A stretch of DNA of 58,085 nt from Paracoccus sp. (in: a-proteobacteria). Lineage in GTDB: Bacteria; Pseudomonadota; Alphaproteobacteria; Rhodobacterales; Rhodobacteraceae. The notes below the pieces were generated by a model. That model did not search any database and was not told the DNA's origin. It worked only from the letters and a program-made list of their open reading frames with translations. Of this stretch, positions 1 to 8,316 are shown piece by piece (the first letter of the stretch is position 1; every line of letters starts with the position of its first letter). The stretch spans positions 1 to 58,085 of the forward strand of contig NZ_JAUVVF010000019.1 in NCBI RefSeq assembly GCF_030604785.1, written 5' to 3'. Made by a program: the position numbers and the translations under genes.

Positions 1-123
1 GCAGGCTGAAGGACTGGCGCCGCGTCGCGACCCGCTACGACAGATGTGCGAAAACCTTCCTCTCCGCCGTCGCCCTCGCCGCAACCGTCATCTTCTGGCT
101 TTGACGATCAATGAGTCTGGAGC
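1..123 (+). mobile_element. Right end of an IS5-family insertion sequence (partial)
   Basis: Only the last about 120 bases of the element are in the window. They carry the transposase C-terminus and then a short non-coding tail ending near GAGTCTGGAGCC, which looks like an IS5/IS427-group terminal inverted repeat. The base after it, or the next, begins TAA, which would suit the TNA target duplication of that group. The other end lies outside the window, so the inverted repeat and target duplication cannot be confirmed here. Confidence 0.65.
3..104 (+). CDS. IS5-family transposase, C-terminal fragment
   Basis: The reading frame beginning at base 3 encodes RLKDWRRVATRYD, then KTFLSAVALAATVIFWL, and a TGA stop at 102-104. 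The block RLKDWRR-ATRYD is the signature C-terminal end of IS5/IS427-group DDE transposases, where the last catalytic Glu lies just upstream. The gene enters from the left edge, so its start and most catalytic residues cannot be seen and I cannot say whether the whole enzyme is intact. Confidence 0.8.
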   Translation, partial: RLKDWRRVATRYDRCAKTFLSAVALAATVIFWL

Positions 124-1194
124 CTAACGCGCGATCATCCCGGCAAAAAGCTGCGACAGGTCGAAACTGTCGGTCTCGTTCAGCTTGTCGGCATGCTCGG
201 TCAGGAAGGCATCGGCGGCGGCCTGTCCCGCCGCCTTCATCCGGTCCAGCATGCCGGGGCGCGGCATCAGCTTGGACCGGGCCGTCAGGTCGGTCATCAG
301 CGCGTCGTCGATGATCATGTGGACCAGGACGTTCTTCATCGCCTTGTCGGTCAGGCGGTTCTCGGCGAACAATTCCTTGACGAAATTGATCGCGCGCAGC
401 TGCGACAGAAGCGAGGCGTTGAAGCTGATCTCGTTCACGCGGTCCGAGATCTCGACCGGCGTGCGCGGCAGCGCGCAGCGAACCAGCGGATTGATCGCCA
501 CGATCACGATGTCGCGCGGAAAGCGCGCCTTGTAGAGCGGATAAAGCGCCGGGTTGCCCGCAAATCCGCCATCCCAATAGGCGTCGACCTGCCCGGTGAC
601 CGGGTCCGCGATCTCGATCGCCTGAAACAGGGTCGGCAGGCAGGCCGAGGCCAGGACGGCATCGACGCTGGCCTGTTCCCCGGTGAAGACACGGATCGCG
701 CCCGTCCGGACATTCGTGGCCGAGACAAACAGTTCCGGCCCCTCGGTCGTGGCGAAATGCGGATAGGGCAGTTCGCGCAGCAGCGGCCCGAGCGGGTTGA
801 CGTAAAAGGGGCCGTAATCATAGGGGCTGATCAGCCGGGTCAGATTGTCCAGCCATGCGGCGGGCGAGACCATTTCGGTCCAGCGTTGCAGACCCTTGGT
901 CATCGGCATCAGCGACTGCATCCAGCGGACCATCCGGTTGTCGCTCATGGCGCCGACCTCGGACCACAGGGCGTCAAGGTTCTCGCGTGCCGCCCGCCGG
1001 CCCGAGACGCCCGGATTGACCGCCAGCCCCGCCTTCAGCGCCGCCCCGTTCAGCGCCCCGGCCGAGGCCCCGGTAATGGCAGAGATGTGCAGCCAATGCT
1101 CGTCCAGCAGCCGGTCCAGAACGCCCCAAGTATAGGCGCCATGCGCGCCGCCACCCTGAAGGGCCAGGTTGATCTGCTTGTCCTTCATCGCCAT
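124..1194 (-). CDS. Patatin-like phospholipase
   Basis: This is a 356-residue serine hydrolase of the patatin/RssA type, expected to hydrolyse acyl esters of lipids. The N-terminus has the oxyanion-hole glycine run GGGAHG (residues 14-19) and the nucleophile motif GASAG with Ser44. The catalytic Asp lies in YWDGGFAGNP, near residue 200. I chose the ATG at 1194 because AAAGGG stands 7 bases before it; the longer frame to 1257 has no such site and would start inside the promoter. The stop codon lies on the junction with the IS end, so the C-terminus may have been altered by the insertion. In related bacteria a gene of this type often sits near 3-hydroxybutyrate dehydrogenase, which hints at polyhydroxybutyrate metabolism, but that is inference. 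Confidence 0.85.
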   Translation of the reverse strand: MAMKDKQINLALQGGGAHGAYTWGVLDRLLDEHWLHISAITGASAGALNGAALKAGLAVNPGVSGRRAARENLDALWSEVGAMSDNRMVRWMQSLMPMTKGLQRWTEMVSPAAWLDNLTRLISPYDYGPFYVNPLGPLLRELPYPHFATTEGPELFVSATNVRTGAIRVFTGEQASVDAVLASACLPTLFQAIEIADPVTGQVDAYWDGGFAGNPALYPLYKARFPRDIVIVAINPLVRCALPRTPVEISDRVNEISFNASLLSQLRAINFVKELFAENRLTDKAMKNVLVHMIIDDALMTDLTARSKLMPRPGMLDRMKAAGQAAADAFLTEHADKLNETDSFDLSQLFAGMIAR

Positions 1195-1228
1195 CGCCGT
1201 GCCCTTTGCCTCATGTTGCAGTTGCAGC

Positions 1229-1257
1229 ATTGTAGGAAGCGACGGGCATCCGGGCAA
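1229..1257 (-). promoter_or_regulatory. Putative sigma-70 promoter of the patatin-like gene
   Basis: On the minus strand TTGCCC (1252-1257) and TACAAT (1229-1234) are separated by 17 bases, close to the sigma-70 pattern. A TGC-rich stretch, CTGCAACTGCAA, lies just downstream at about 1217-1228, where a repressor would block initiation. No other good promoter is visible between prfB and this gene. Confidence 0.5.
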
Positions 1258-1260
1258 GTT

Positions 1261-1294
1261 CCACGGGTTTCCGCTGCGGCGCAGCGTCCCGTGG
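1261..1294 (-). terminator. Hairpin after prfB, possible terminator
   Basis: CCACGGG (1261-1267) pairs with CCCGTGG (1288-1294), and inside it GCTGC (1273-1277) pairs with GCAGC (1281-1285). It lies 15 bases beyond the prfB stop and just before the promoter of the next gene, which suits transcription termination. There is no T run, so it could equally act with Rho or be a protein site; the inner part reads CTGC-GGC-GCAG. Confidence 0.35.
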
Positions 1295-1308
1295 GGCAGT
1301 GCAGGGCC

Positions 1309-2436
1309 TCAGTCCTCGGCCTGAGCCTCGGCGCGGCTCTTGCCGGCGACGTCCAGCGCCAGCGTGGCGGCCATGAACCGGTCCAGATCGCCGTCCAGAA
1401 CGCCCTGCGTGTCAGACGTCTCTTCCGAGGTCCGCAGGTCTTTCACCATCTGATAGGGATGCAGCACATAGGACCGGATCTGGTTGCCCCAGCCCGCCTC
1501 GCCCTTGGCGGCGTGCTGCGCATTGATCTCGGCATTGCGCTTGTCCAGCTCCATCTGATACAGCCGCGCCTTCAGCGCCGCCATGGCGTTCGCGCGGTTC
1601 TGGTGCTGCGACTTCTCGGAACTGGTCACGACGATGCCGGTGGGCAGGTGCGTGATCCGCACCGCCGAGTCGGTCGTGTTGACGTGCTGCCCGCCCGCCC
1701 CGGACGAGCGGTAGGTGTCGATGCGGATGTCGCGGTCGGGGACCTCGATCTCGATGTTGTCGTCGACGACCGGATAGACCCAGACGCTGCTGAACGAGGT
1801 GTGGCGCCGCGCCGCGCTGTCATAGGGGCTGATCCGCACCAGCCGGTGCACGCCCGATTCCGATTTCAGCCAGCCATAGGCGTTGTGCCCGGTGATCTTG
1901 TAGGCCGCGCTGCGGATGCCCGCCTCGTCGCCCGAGGTTTCCGACAGCAGCTCGACCTCGTAGCCCTTTTTCTCGGCCCAACGCACATACATGCGCGCCA
2001 GCATCGAGGCCCAGTCGCAGCTTTCCGTGCCGCCCGCGCCCGCGTTGATCTCGAGGAAGGTGTCGTTGCCGTCGGCCTCGCCGTTCAGCAGCGCCTCAAG
2101 CTCTTTCTGCGCGGCCAGCTTGGCCAGTTCCTTCAGGTTCGCCTCGGCCTCGGCGACCAGTTCGGCATCGCCCTCGGCCTCGGCCAGTTCGACCATCTCG
2201 GCATTGGCGGCCAGATCGCCCTCGATCCGGCGATAGGTCTCGATCGCGTCGGACAGCGACTGTCGCTCCCGCATCAGCTTCTGCGCGCGGGCCGGGTCGG
2301 ACCACAGGTCGCCATCCTCGATCATGGCGTTCATCTCTTCCAGACGGTGCGGCGCGGTCGTCCAGTCAAGCCGCTGCCCCAGCAGCGCCAGCGAACGGCG
2401 GATGGCTTCGATCGTGGACTGCGTCTCGGCGCGCAT
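1309..2436 (-). CDS. prfB: Peptide chain release factor 2
   Basis: This is class-I release factor 2, which reads UAA and UGA stop codons in the ribosomal A site and triggers peptidyl-tRNA hydrolysis. The 375-residue product has an N-terminal helical domain, the catalytic GGQ at residues 248-250 in [16 protein letters not shown], and [12 protein letters not shown] where the anticodon-mimicking tripeptide lies. The tripeptide is SPY (203-205) rather than the SPF of Escherichia coli; the rest of the block ([13 protein letters not shown]) is typical of RF2. The frame is continuous from the start, so the programmed +1 frameshift found near codon 25 in many bacteria is absent. The gene runs opposite to the mgtC-type gene at 2573. 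Confidence 0.97.
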   Translation of the reverse strand: MRAETQSTIEAIRRSLALLGQRLDWTTAPHRLEEMNAMIEDGDLWSDPARAQKLMRERQSLSDAIETYRRIEGDLAANAEMVELAEAEGDAELVAEAEANLKELAKLAAQKELEALLNGEADGNDTFLEINAGAGGTESCDWASMLARMYVRWAEKKGYEVELLSETSGDEAGIRSAAYKITGHNAYGWLKSESGVHRLVRISPYDSAARRHTSFSSVWVYPVVDDNIEIEVPDRDIRIDTYRSSGAGGQHVNTTDSAVRITHLPTGIVVTSSEKSQHQNRANAMAALKARLYQMELDKRNAEINAQHAAKGEAGWGNQIRSYVLHPYQMVKDLRTSEETSDTQGVLDGDLDRFMAATLALDVAGKSRAEAQAED

Positions 2437-2572
2437 GGGCAGGCTTCCTTCGGTCTGGCGTCAGGTCAGGGGTGATACCCCGGCCGCGCCGCATCGGCAA
2501 GGGCGGCGCAACCGCACGCGATCCTGCGGCGTTCAGCCACGCCATCACGGCCCACCCCAAGGGAACCCCATC

Positions 2573-3160
2573 ATGCCCGCGATCCTCGACGACCTGTTCA
2601 TGCCCCTGCAATCCACCAGCCTTGCCGTCGCCGCGGCCCGGCTGGCGCTGGCGATGGCCCTCGGCGCGGCCCTTGGCTGGGAACGCGAGCGCAGCGCCCA
2701 TGCGGCGGGGTTGCGGACGCATATGCTGATTTCGCTGGCGGCGGCGCTCTTCACGCTGATCGCGATGGAGCTGACCTATCTGCGGGCTGACGAGGATGCC
2801 TCGATGCAGGTCGATCCCCTGCGCCTGATCGAGGCGGTGACGGCCGGCGTCGCCTTCCTGGCGGCGGGTTCGATCATCCTCAATGGCGGGACGGTGCGCG
2901 GCGTGACGACGGGCGCCTCGATGTGGCTTGCGGGTGCCATCGGTCTGGCGGCCGGCACGGGCCGGGGGACTCTGGCGGTGATCGCCGCGCTGATGGGGCT
3001 TCTGATCCTGTGGCTGGTCGGGATCCTGGCGGAACGCAGCACCCGCAGGCCGACCGACGAGGCCTCGCGCAACCTGGCCCACAGCGCCGGGCCGGGGGGT
3101 GCGGGGGGCAGCATGCCCCCCGCGCCAGCGCGGGACGCAAGCGACGGCCCGCCCCGCTGA
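2573..3160 (+). CDS. MgtC/SapB-family membrane protein
   Basis: This 195-residue inner-membrane protein has the MgtC/SapB pattern: an early helix ending GAALGWERERSAHAAGLRTH, where the charged G-x-E-R-E block is the family signature. Several hydrophobic segments follow, including LISLAAALFTLIAME, AVTAGVAFLAAGSII and GASMWLAGAIGLAAGTG. MgtC proteins are linked to growth in low magnesium and to F-type ATPase control; the exact role of this subgroup is unknown to me. The ATG at 2573 follows AAGGGA at a good distance; the frame continues upstream into prfB's leader without support. The last 25 or so residues are Gly/Pro-rich and are encoded by a GC palindrome, so the tail is probably not conserved. 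Confidence 0.85.
   Translation: MPAILDDLFMPLQSTSLAVAAARLALAMALGAALGWERERSAHAAGLRTHMLISLAAALFTLIAMELTYLRADEDASMQVDPLRLIEAVTAGVAFLAAGSIILNGGTVRGVTTGASMWLAGAIGLAAGTGRGTLAVIAALMGLLILWLVGILAERSTRRPTDEASRNLAHSAGPGGAGGSMPPAPARDASDGPPR
3101..3123. repeat. Perfect GC hairpin inside the mgtC 3' end
   Basis: GCGGGGGGCA (3101-3110) and TGCCCCCCGC (3114-3123) are perfect complements around a GCA loop. The core resembles the GGGGGCAGCGCCCCC palindromes at about 19956-19972 and 51826-51841. Here it lies inside the reading frame, just before its end. Confidence 0.6.
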
Positions 3161-3168
3161 AACCGGCC

Positions 3169-5721
3169 TCAGTAGAGCCCGCCCGAGGACATCGTTCCGA
3201 AATCGGTGCGGCTGGGAATCACGCGCCGTTCGCCGGTCGACGTGGTGATCGAGGTCGAGGCCCGCGAATCGGCGCCCGCCTCCCAGGGCAGGATGACCGG
3301 GCCGTCGCCGAAGCCGGTCACGACCAAGGGCGCGCCCCAGTTCGGGTCGGCGCCCTGGCGGAAATATTCCGCGATGACGTTCGGGCCCGTCGCGTCATCC
3401 GGCAGGCGCTGGCCTGTCACCCGGTCGATCTTGACCCAGTAGCCGCCCGGCGGCACGCGGAAGGCCGTGCCGCCATATTCCGCCACCGCCGCCCGCATGA
3501 AGGCGTTGAAGACCGGAACGCAGAGCGTGCCGCCGAAGGCGTTGCTGCCAAGCGTCCGTGGCTGGTCGAAGCCCAGATAGCAGCCCGCCACGATGTTGCT
3601 GGAATAGCCGATGAACCACACATCCTTGGCGTCGTTGGTGGTCCCGGTCTTGCCCGCGATGGGCACGGGCAGGTTCACCCCCGAACCGGAGCCGCGCGTC
3701 ACCGCGCCCTCCAGCATCGAGGTCAGCTGATAGGCGGTGATCGCGTCCATCACCCGCTCGCGGTTGCTTTCGATCACCGGCGCGGCGCCTGCGGGCAAGG
3801 CCTGCATGCCGCAGGTCTGGCAGACGCGGCGGTCATGGCGATAGACGGTGCGCCCGCGCCGGTCCTGCACGCGGTCGACCAGCGTGGGCTCGACCCGCTC
3901 GCCGCCATTGGCGAACATCGCATAGGCCGCGACCATGCGGAACAAGGTCGTCTCCTGCGCGCCAAGCGCGTTGGCGAGGAAGGGTTGCAGCCGGTCATAG
4001 ACGCCGAAACGCTCGGCATATTCGGCCACCTGCTCCATCCCGATATTGTCGGCGATGCGGATCGTCATCAGGTTGCGCGACTGCTCGATCCCGGTCCGCA
4101 GCGAGGTCGGCCCGTAATGCCGCCCCGAGGCGTTCTTGGGCTCCCACAGGCCCTGGGGCGTGTTGATGCGGATCGGCTCGTCCACGACGATCGTCGCGGG
4201 GGTGTAGTTGTTGTCCAGAGCCGCCGCATAGACGAAGGGCTTGAAGCTCGATCCCGGCTGGCGCTGCGCCTGTGTCGCCCGGTTGAAGACTGAGGATTGA
4301 TAAGAGAACCCGCCCTGCATCGCGAGGACCCGGCCGGTATTGACGTCCATCGCCATGAAGCCGCCCTGGATCTCGGGGACCTGACGCAGCGACCAGCGGA
4401 CGAAGCCGCCATCGCTGTCGCGCGTGACGGCGCGGACCAGCACGGCCTCGCCCACCCGGACCAGATCGCCCGCGCCCTGCGCGCGCGGCCCCAGACTGCC
4501 CGTCTCACGGTCCAGCCGGCGCGCCCAAGTCACGTCTTCGGCAGGGATCCAGTGGCCTTCGGGCTCTTCGGCGATGCCCTCGATGCCGATGCGGGCGCGG
4601 CTGCCCTCGATGGCCAGCACGACGGCCGGGCGCCAGCCGGGAATGTCGCGCGGCAGGCGCAATTCCCACAATGCCCCGCGCCACGACGCCTCGTCGCGCA
4701 GCAGGGACGGGTCGATCACCTCGCCCGTGCCGCGCCAGACGCCCCGGCCACGGTCATAATCCTCCAGCGCGCGCTGCAGTGCGGTCGCGGCCTCGGATTG
4801 CAGGTCGGGATCGACGGTGGCGCGGATCGTCAGGCCGCCGCCGAAGAATTCCTCGCGGCCGAATTCGCGGCTCAGCTGGCGGCGGATCTCGTCGGTGAAG
4901 TAGTCGCGCGCGGGAAGCTGGCTCTGAAAGCCGGGAAAGTCGCCGTTCTGGACGCTGCGCAGGGGCTGGGCGGCCTCGGCGCGAAAGGTCTCCTCGTCCA
5001 GATAGCCGTTATGCCACATCTCGCGCAGCACGTAATTGCGCCGGTCGGTCAGACGCTCCTTGGCGCGGACCGGATGCAGCCGTCCCGGCGCCTGCGGCAA
5101 AGCGGCCAGCATCGCGGCCTCGTGGGGCGCCAGTTCGGACAGGGACTTGTTGAAATAGGTCTGCGCCGCCGCCGCCACACCGAAGCTGTTCTGGCCCAGG
5201 AAGATCTCGTTCAGATAGAGTTCCAGGATCTGGTCCTTGGCCAGCGTGTTCTCCAGCCGCGCGGCCAGGATCAGCTCCTTCACCTTGCGTTCGATGCTGC
5301 GGTCGCTGGACAGAAGGAAGTTCTTCATCACCTGCTGCGTGATGGTCGAGGCGCCGCGCACGCTGCTGCCGCGCGAGGCGACCGCCTCGTAGGCCGCCGA
5401 TAGGATGCCGCGCAGGTCATAGCCCGGATGATGGAAGAAGTTCTTGTCCTCGGCGCTGATGAAGGCCTGCACGATCAGGTCCGGCACCTCGTCGATGGGC
5501 ACGAAGATGCGCCGTTCCTCGGCGAATTCGTCGATCAGCTGCCCTTCGGAGGAATAGATCCGGCTGATGGTCTTGGGCGTGTATTGCGCCAGCGTCTCGT
5601 GGCTGGGCAGGTCGCGGGAATAGATCCAGAAGACCGCGCCGAGGGTCAGCGCGACGAAGATGCCCGCGGTCACGAACCACGAAAAGATCGCGCCGAAAAA
5701 GGAAAGGATGCTGCGAAACAC
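3169..5721 (-). CDS. mrcA: Penicillin-binding protein 1A (bifunctional peptidoglycan synthase)
   Basis: This class-A PBP polymerises lipid II into glycan strands and cross-links the stem peptides in the periplasm. The 850-residue product begins with a cytoplasmic stub and one membrane anchor (about residues 8-33). The GT51 transglycosylase domain follows, with catalytic Glu91 in ISAEDKNFFHHPGYD and the GASTITQQVMKNF motif. An OB-like insert comes next, then the transpeptidase: SxxK in GSSFKPF, SxN in SRN, and KTGTT. The start codon is GTG, with TGAAAGG upstream. It follows amiC in the same direction after 86 bases. The length is normal for alphaproteobacterial PBP1A. Confidence 0.96.
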   Translation of the reverse strand: MFRSILSFFGAIFSWFVTAGIFVALTLGAVFWIYSRDLPSHETLAQYTPKTISRIYSSEGQLIDEFAEERRIFVPIDEVPDLIVQAFISAEDKNFFHHPGYDLRGILSAAYEAVASRGSSVRGASTITQQVMKNFLLSSDRSIERKVKELILAARLENTLAKDQILELYLNEIFLGQNSFGVAAAAQTYFNKSLSELAPHEAAMLAALPQAPGRLHPVRAKERLTDRRNYVLREMWHNGYLDEETFRAEAAQPLRSVQNGDFPGFQSQLPARDYFTDEIRRQLSREFGREEFFGGGLTIRATVDPDLQSEAATALQRALEDYDRGRGVWRGTGEVIDPSLLRDEASWRGALWELRLPRDIPGWRPAVVLAIEGSRARIGIEGIAEEPEGHWIPAEDVTWARRLDRETGSLGPRAQGAGDLVRVGEAVLVRAVTRDSDGGFVRWSLRQVPEIQGGFMAMDVNTGRVLAMQGGFSYQSSVFNRATQAQRQPGSSFKPFVYAAALDNNYTPATIVVDEPIRINTPQGLWEPKNASGRHYGPTSLRTGIEQSRNLMTIRIADNIGMEQVAEYAERFGVYDRLQPFLANALGAQETTLFRMVAAYAMFANGGERVEPTLVDRVQDRRGRTVYRHDRRVCQTCGMQALPAGAAPVIESNRERVMDAITAYQLTSMLEGAVTRGSGSGVNLPVPIAGKTGTTNDAKDVWFIGYSSNIVAGCYLGFDQPRTLGSNAFGGTLCVPVFNAFMRAAVAEYGGTAFRVPPGGYWVKIDRVTGQRLPDDATGPNVIAEYFRQGADPNWGAPLVVTGFGDGPVILPWEAGADSRASTSITTSTGERRVIPSRTDFGTMSSGGLY

Positions 5722-5807
5722 GACGGAGGGGGCCTTTCAGGAGATTGCCCCGTCTATAGACCCCGCCGGCGCGCCGGTCAAAACACGATTGCCGCGCTGC
5801 CGCAGGC

Positions 5808-7049
5808 TCAGCGGCGCAGAAGGCCCGCCCGCGCGGCCTCGTCCGCCCACCATCCGGTGACGGCATCGGCCACGGCCTCGACCATGCGCGCGCGCCACAA
5901 GGGATCGGTCAGGTTGGCACGGTCGGTCTCGTCCGACAGGAAGCCCAGTTCCAGCAGCGCCGAGGGAATGTCGGGCGATTTCAGCACCGAAAATGCGGCA
6001 CCCTGAACCGGGCGGCCATGCAGCCCGATCCCCATCAGCGCCATGCGCGAGGTCAGGATGCGTGCGAAGGCCTCGGACCGGGGCTGCGTGTCGGTGCGGG
6101 CGAAATCCATCATCACGGCAGCAAGCTGGTCATCCTGTCCGGTCAGGTCCATGCCGCGCAGCATGTCGTGGCGTTCGTGACGCAGCGCCAGCTGCGCCGC
6201 CGCCCGGTCGTCGGCCGAGGGGTTCCAGACATAGACCGTCGCCCCCGCCGCATGGCCCTGCGGCAGCGCATCGGCATGAAGCGACAGGAACAGGTCCGCG
6301 CCCGCCTGACGCGCCATGGTCAGCCGGGCCTGCAGGCCGACATAGACATCCCGGTCCCGCGTCATCTGCACGTTCACGCCCCGCCGCTGCAGTTCTGCGC
6401 GCAGTTCCAGACCGAAGGCCAGGACCAGCGCCGCCTCGGATTCGCCGTCCACCTGCGCGCCGGGATCAAAGCCGCCATGGCCGGGATCCAGCATCACCGT
6501 CAGCGCTGCGGACCGCGACCCGGGGGGCGGCAGCTCGGCCGGGTCCGGCAGATCGCGCAATGCCGCCGCGGCCGAGGGACGGGGCGCGAAATCGGCCTCG
6601 GCGACGGGATGCAGGCGGATCGCGATGCGCGGCTGCGCGCCCCCCGAGGCCTTGCCCGCCTTGGCGATGCGGTAGGGGCCGGGCAGTTCCACCACGACCC
6701 GCGACCATCCCGGCTGAAAGACGCCCCATCGCACGGCCGGGACAAGGTCATGGCCGAACAGGTCCCCGGGCCTCTGGCCCGACAGATCGACGCCCTTCAG
6801 ATCGACCACCAGCCGCGCGGGCTCGCCCACCAGAAAGACCCGATAGGGCACGGCCCGGTCCAGCGCCAGCGTCAGGTCCAGCGAGGGCTGGCCGAACAAG
6901 GTCTGCCACCAGCCGCGCTCGGTCCGGGTCAGCGAGGATGCGCCCAGATCCAGCCGCGCCGCCTCTTGCGCGGCCAGCGGCAGCGCCAAGACCAGCGCAA
7001 GCCCAAAGGCCATCAGCAGGGCGCGGATCTGCAACAGGGCGCGGATCAT
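5808..7049 (-). CDS. amiC: N-acetylmuramoyl-L-alanine amidase (AMIN plus Amidase_3)
   Basis: This periplasmic zinc amidase removes stem peptides from peptidoglycan during daughter-cell separation. Residues 1-28 form a signal peptide ending ALPLAAQEA. An AMIN targeting domain of about 110 residues follows (RVFLVGEPARLVVDLKGV). The Amidase_3 catalytic domain has zinc ligands in MLDPGHGGFDPGA, the Glu in GESEAALVL and the His in LFLSLHADALP, plus the catalytic Glu in LLELGFLSDETD. It overlaps the upstream aminotransferase gene by ATGA, so the two are translationally coupled. The pairing with mrcA downstream makes a small cell-wall cluster. Confidence 0.93.
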   Translation of the reverse strand: MIRALLQIRALLMAFGLALVLALPLAAQEAARLDLGASSLTRTERGWWQTLFGQPSLDLTLALDRAVPYRVFLVGEPARLVVDLKGVDLSGQRPGDLFGHDLVPAVRWGVFQPGWSRVVVELPGPYRIAKAGKASGGAQPRIAIRLHPVAEADFAPRPSAAAALRDLPDPAELPPPGSRSAALTVMLDPGHGGFDPGAQVDGESEAALVLAFGLELRAELQRRGVNVQMTRDRDVYVGLQARLTMARQAGADLFLSLHADALPQGHAAGATVYVWNPSADDRAAAQLALRHERHDMLRGMDLTGQDDQLAAVMMDFARTDTQPRSEAFARILTSRMALMGIGLHGRPVQGAAFSVLKSPDIPSALLELGFLSDETDRANLTDPLWRARMVEAVADAVTGWWADEAARAGLLRR

Positions 7050-8179
7050 CGCGTGGCCATGAACCTTTCCAGCCGCGCCAGCCCTTCGGCGATGTCGGCG
7101 GTCGCGCGGGCATAGCTGAAGCGCAGCGTGCGCCGACCGCGCATCGGGTCGAAATCCAGACCCGGCGTCACGGCGACTCCGGCGCGCTCAAGGATCTCGG
7201 CGGCGAAGGCCACGGAATCCTGCGTGATATCCGTGACATCGGCATAGATGTAGAACGCGCCTTCCGGCAGGGCGATGCGGTGAAAGCCCGCGCCCGGCAG
7301 ACCCTCCAGCATCAGGCGCCGATTTTCCGCGTAGACAGAAAGGTTTGCCTGCGCTTCCTCGATACAGTCCAGTGCCGCCAGCGCGGCCACCTGGCTGGCA
7401 TGGGGCGGGCAGATGAACAGGTTCTGGGCCAGGCGCTCGACCGTGCGGATCATCGGCTCGGGGACGACCATCCAGCCGACCCGCCAGCCGGTCATCGAGA
7501 AATACTTGCTGAACGAGTTGATGACGAAGACCTCATCAGTCACCTCGAGCGCCGAGACGCAGCGCCCGCCATAGGAGAGGCCATGGTAGATCTCGTCCGA
7601 GATCAGGGCCATCCCGCGTCTCTGCGCCGCCTGCGACAGGGCGGCCAGTTCCGGCGCGGTCAGCACCGTGCCCGACGGATTGCCGGGCGAGGCCAGGATC
7701 AGCCCTTCGGCTTCGGGAAGATCCTCGGGGCGGGGCTGGTAGCGGTCCTCGGGGCGCGTCGGGATGCCGACCGGCTCCAGCGACATGGCCCGCAGGATCT
7801 GGCGATAGCTGGGATAGCCCGGAAAGCCCATCGCCACGCGGTCGCCCGCATCGAACAGCGCCGAGAAGGCCAGGATGAACGCACCGCTGCTGCCCGGCGT
7901 GACAACGACCCGCGCCGGGTCCAGATCGACCCCGTACCAGCGCCGGTAAAGGTCCGCGATCCCCTGCCGCAGGGCGGGCAGGCCAAGCGCGACCGTATAG
8001 CCCAAGGGCTGCTCAAGCGCCTGGGCCAGCGCGCGGCGGGCGCCTTCGGGGGCGGGGGTGCCGGGCTGGCCGACCTCCATGTGGATGATGTGGCGGCCCG
8101 CGGCCTCGGCGCGCGCGGCGGCCTCCATCACATCCATCACGATGAACGGGTCCACCTGACCCCGGTCCGATTGCCGCAT
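7046..8179 (-). CDS. Pyridoxal-phosphate aminotransferase, class I/II
   Basis: This is a fold-type I aminotransferase of 377 residues in the aspartate aminotransferase superfamily. The PLP Schiff-base lysine is in NSFSKYFSMTGWRVGW. SPGNPSGT, the conserved proline/Asn loop, is also present, as is the C-terminal substrate-binding Arg in RRTLRFSYA. The amino donor cannot be read from the sequence. It is transcribed away from the DsbA-like gene at 8317 and overlaps amiC by four bases, although no functional link between transamination and cell-wall hydrolysis is obvious. Confidence 0.88.
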   Translation of the reverse strand: MRQSDRGQVDPFIVMDVMEAAARAEAAGRHIIHMEVGQPGTPAPEGARRALAQALEQPLGYTVALGLPALRQGIADLYRRWYGVDLDPARVVVTPGSSGAFILAFSALFDAGDRVAMGFPGYPSYRQILRAMSLEPVGIPTRPEDRYQPRPEDLPEAEGLILASPGNPSGTVLTAPELAALSQAAQRRGMALISDEIYHGLSYGGRCVSALEVTDEVFVINSFSKYFSMTGWRVGWMVVPEPMIRTVERLAQNLFICPPHASQVAALAALDCIEEAQANLSVYAENRRLMLEGLPGAGFHRIALPEGAFYIYADVTDITQDSVAFAAEILERAGVAVTPGLDFDPMRGRRTLRFSYARATADIAEGLARLERFMATR

Positions 8180-8316
8180 CCGCCTGCCCCTTCGCCTTTT
8201 TCCTGCGGTTTAGCGCGCCCTAGCCCGCCAGACCAGTTCCTTTCCGCCGCGCCCGTCTTGCCTTTGCGCGCCCGAGCGCACAAGTTGCGGCCAGACGGAA
8301 CAGGGAAAAGACCGCC

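Noticed and set aside
1309..2436. Programmed frameshift in prfB
   Set aside because: The reading frame is continuous from the start to the stop, and no in-frame TGA near codon 25 is bypassed.
193..2475. A 760-codon open frame antisense to the patatin and prfB genes
   Set aside because: It spans two well-supported genes and their promoter, and its composition (Arg, Gly, His, Gln) is typical of a GC shadow.
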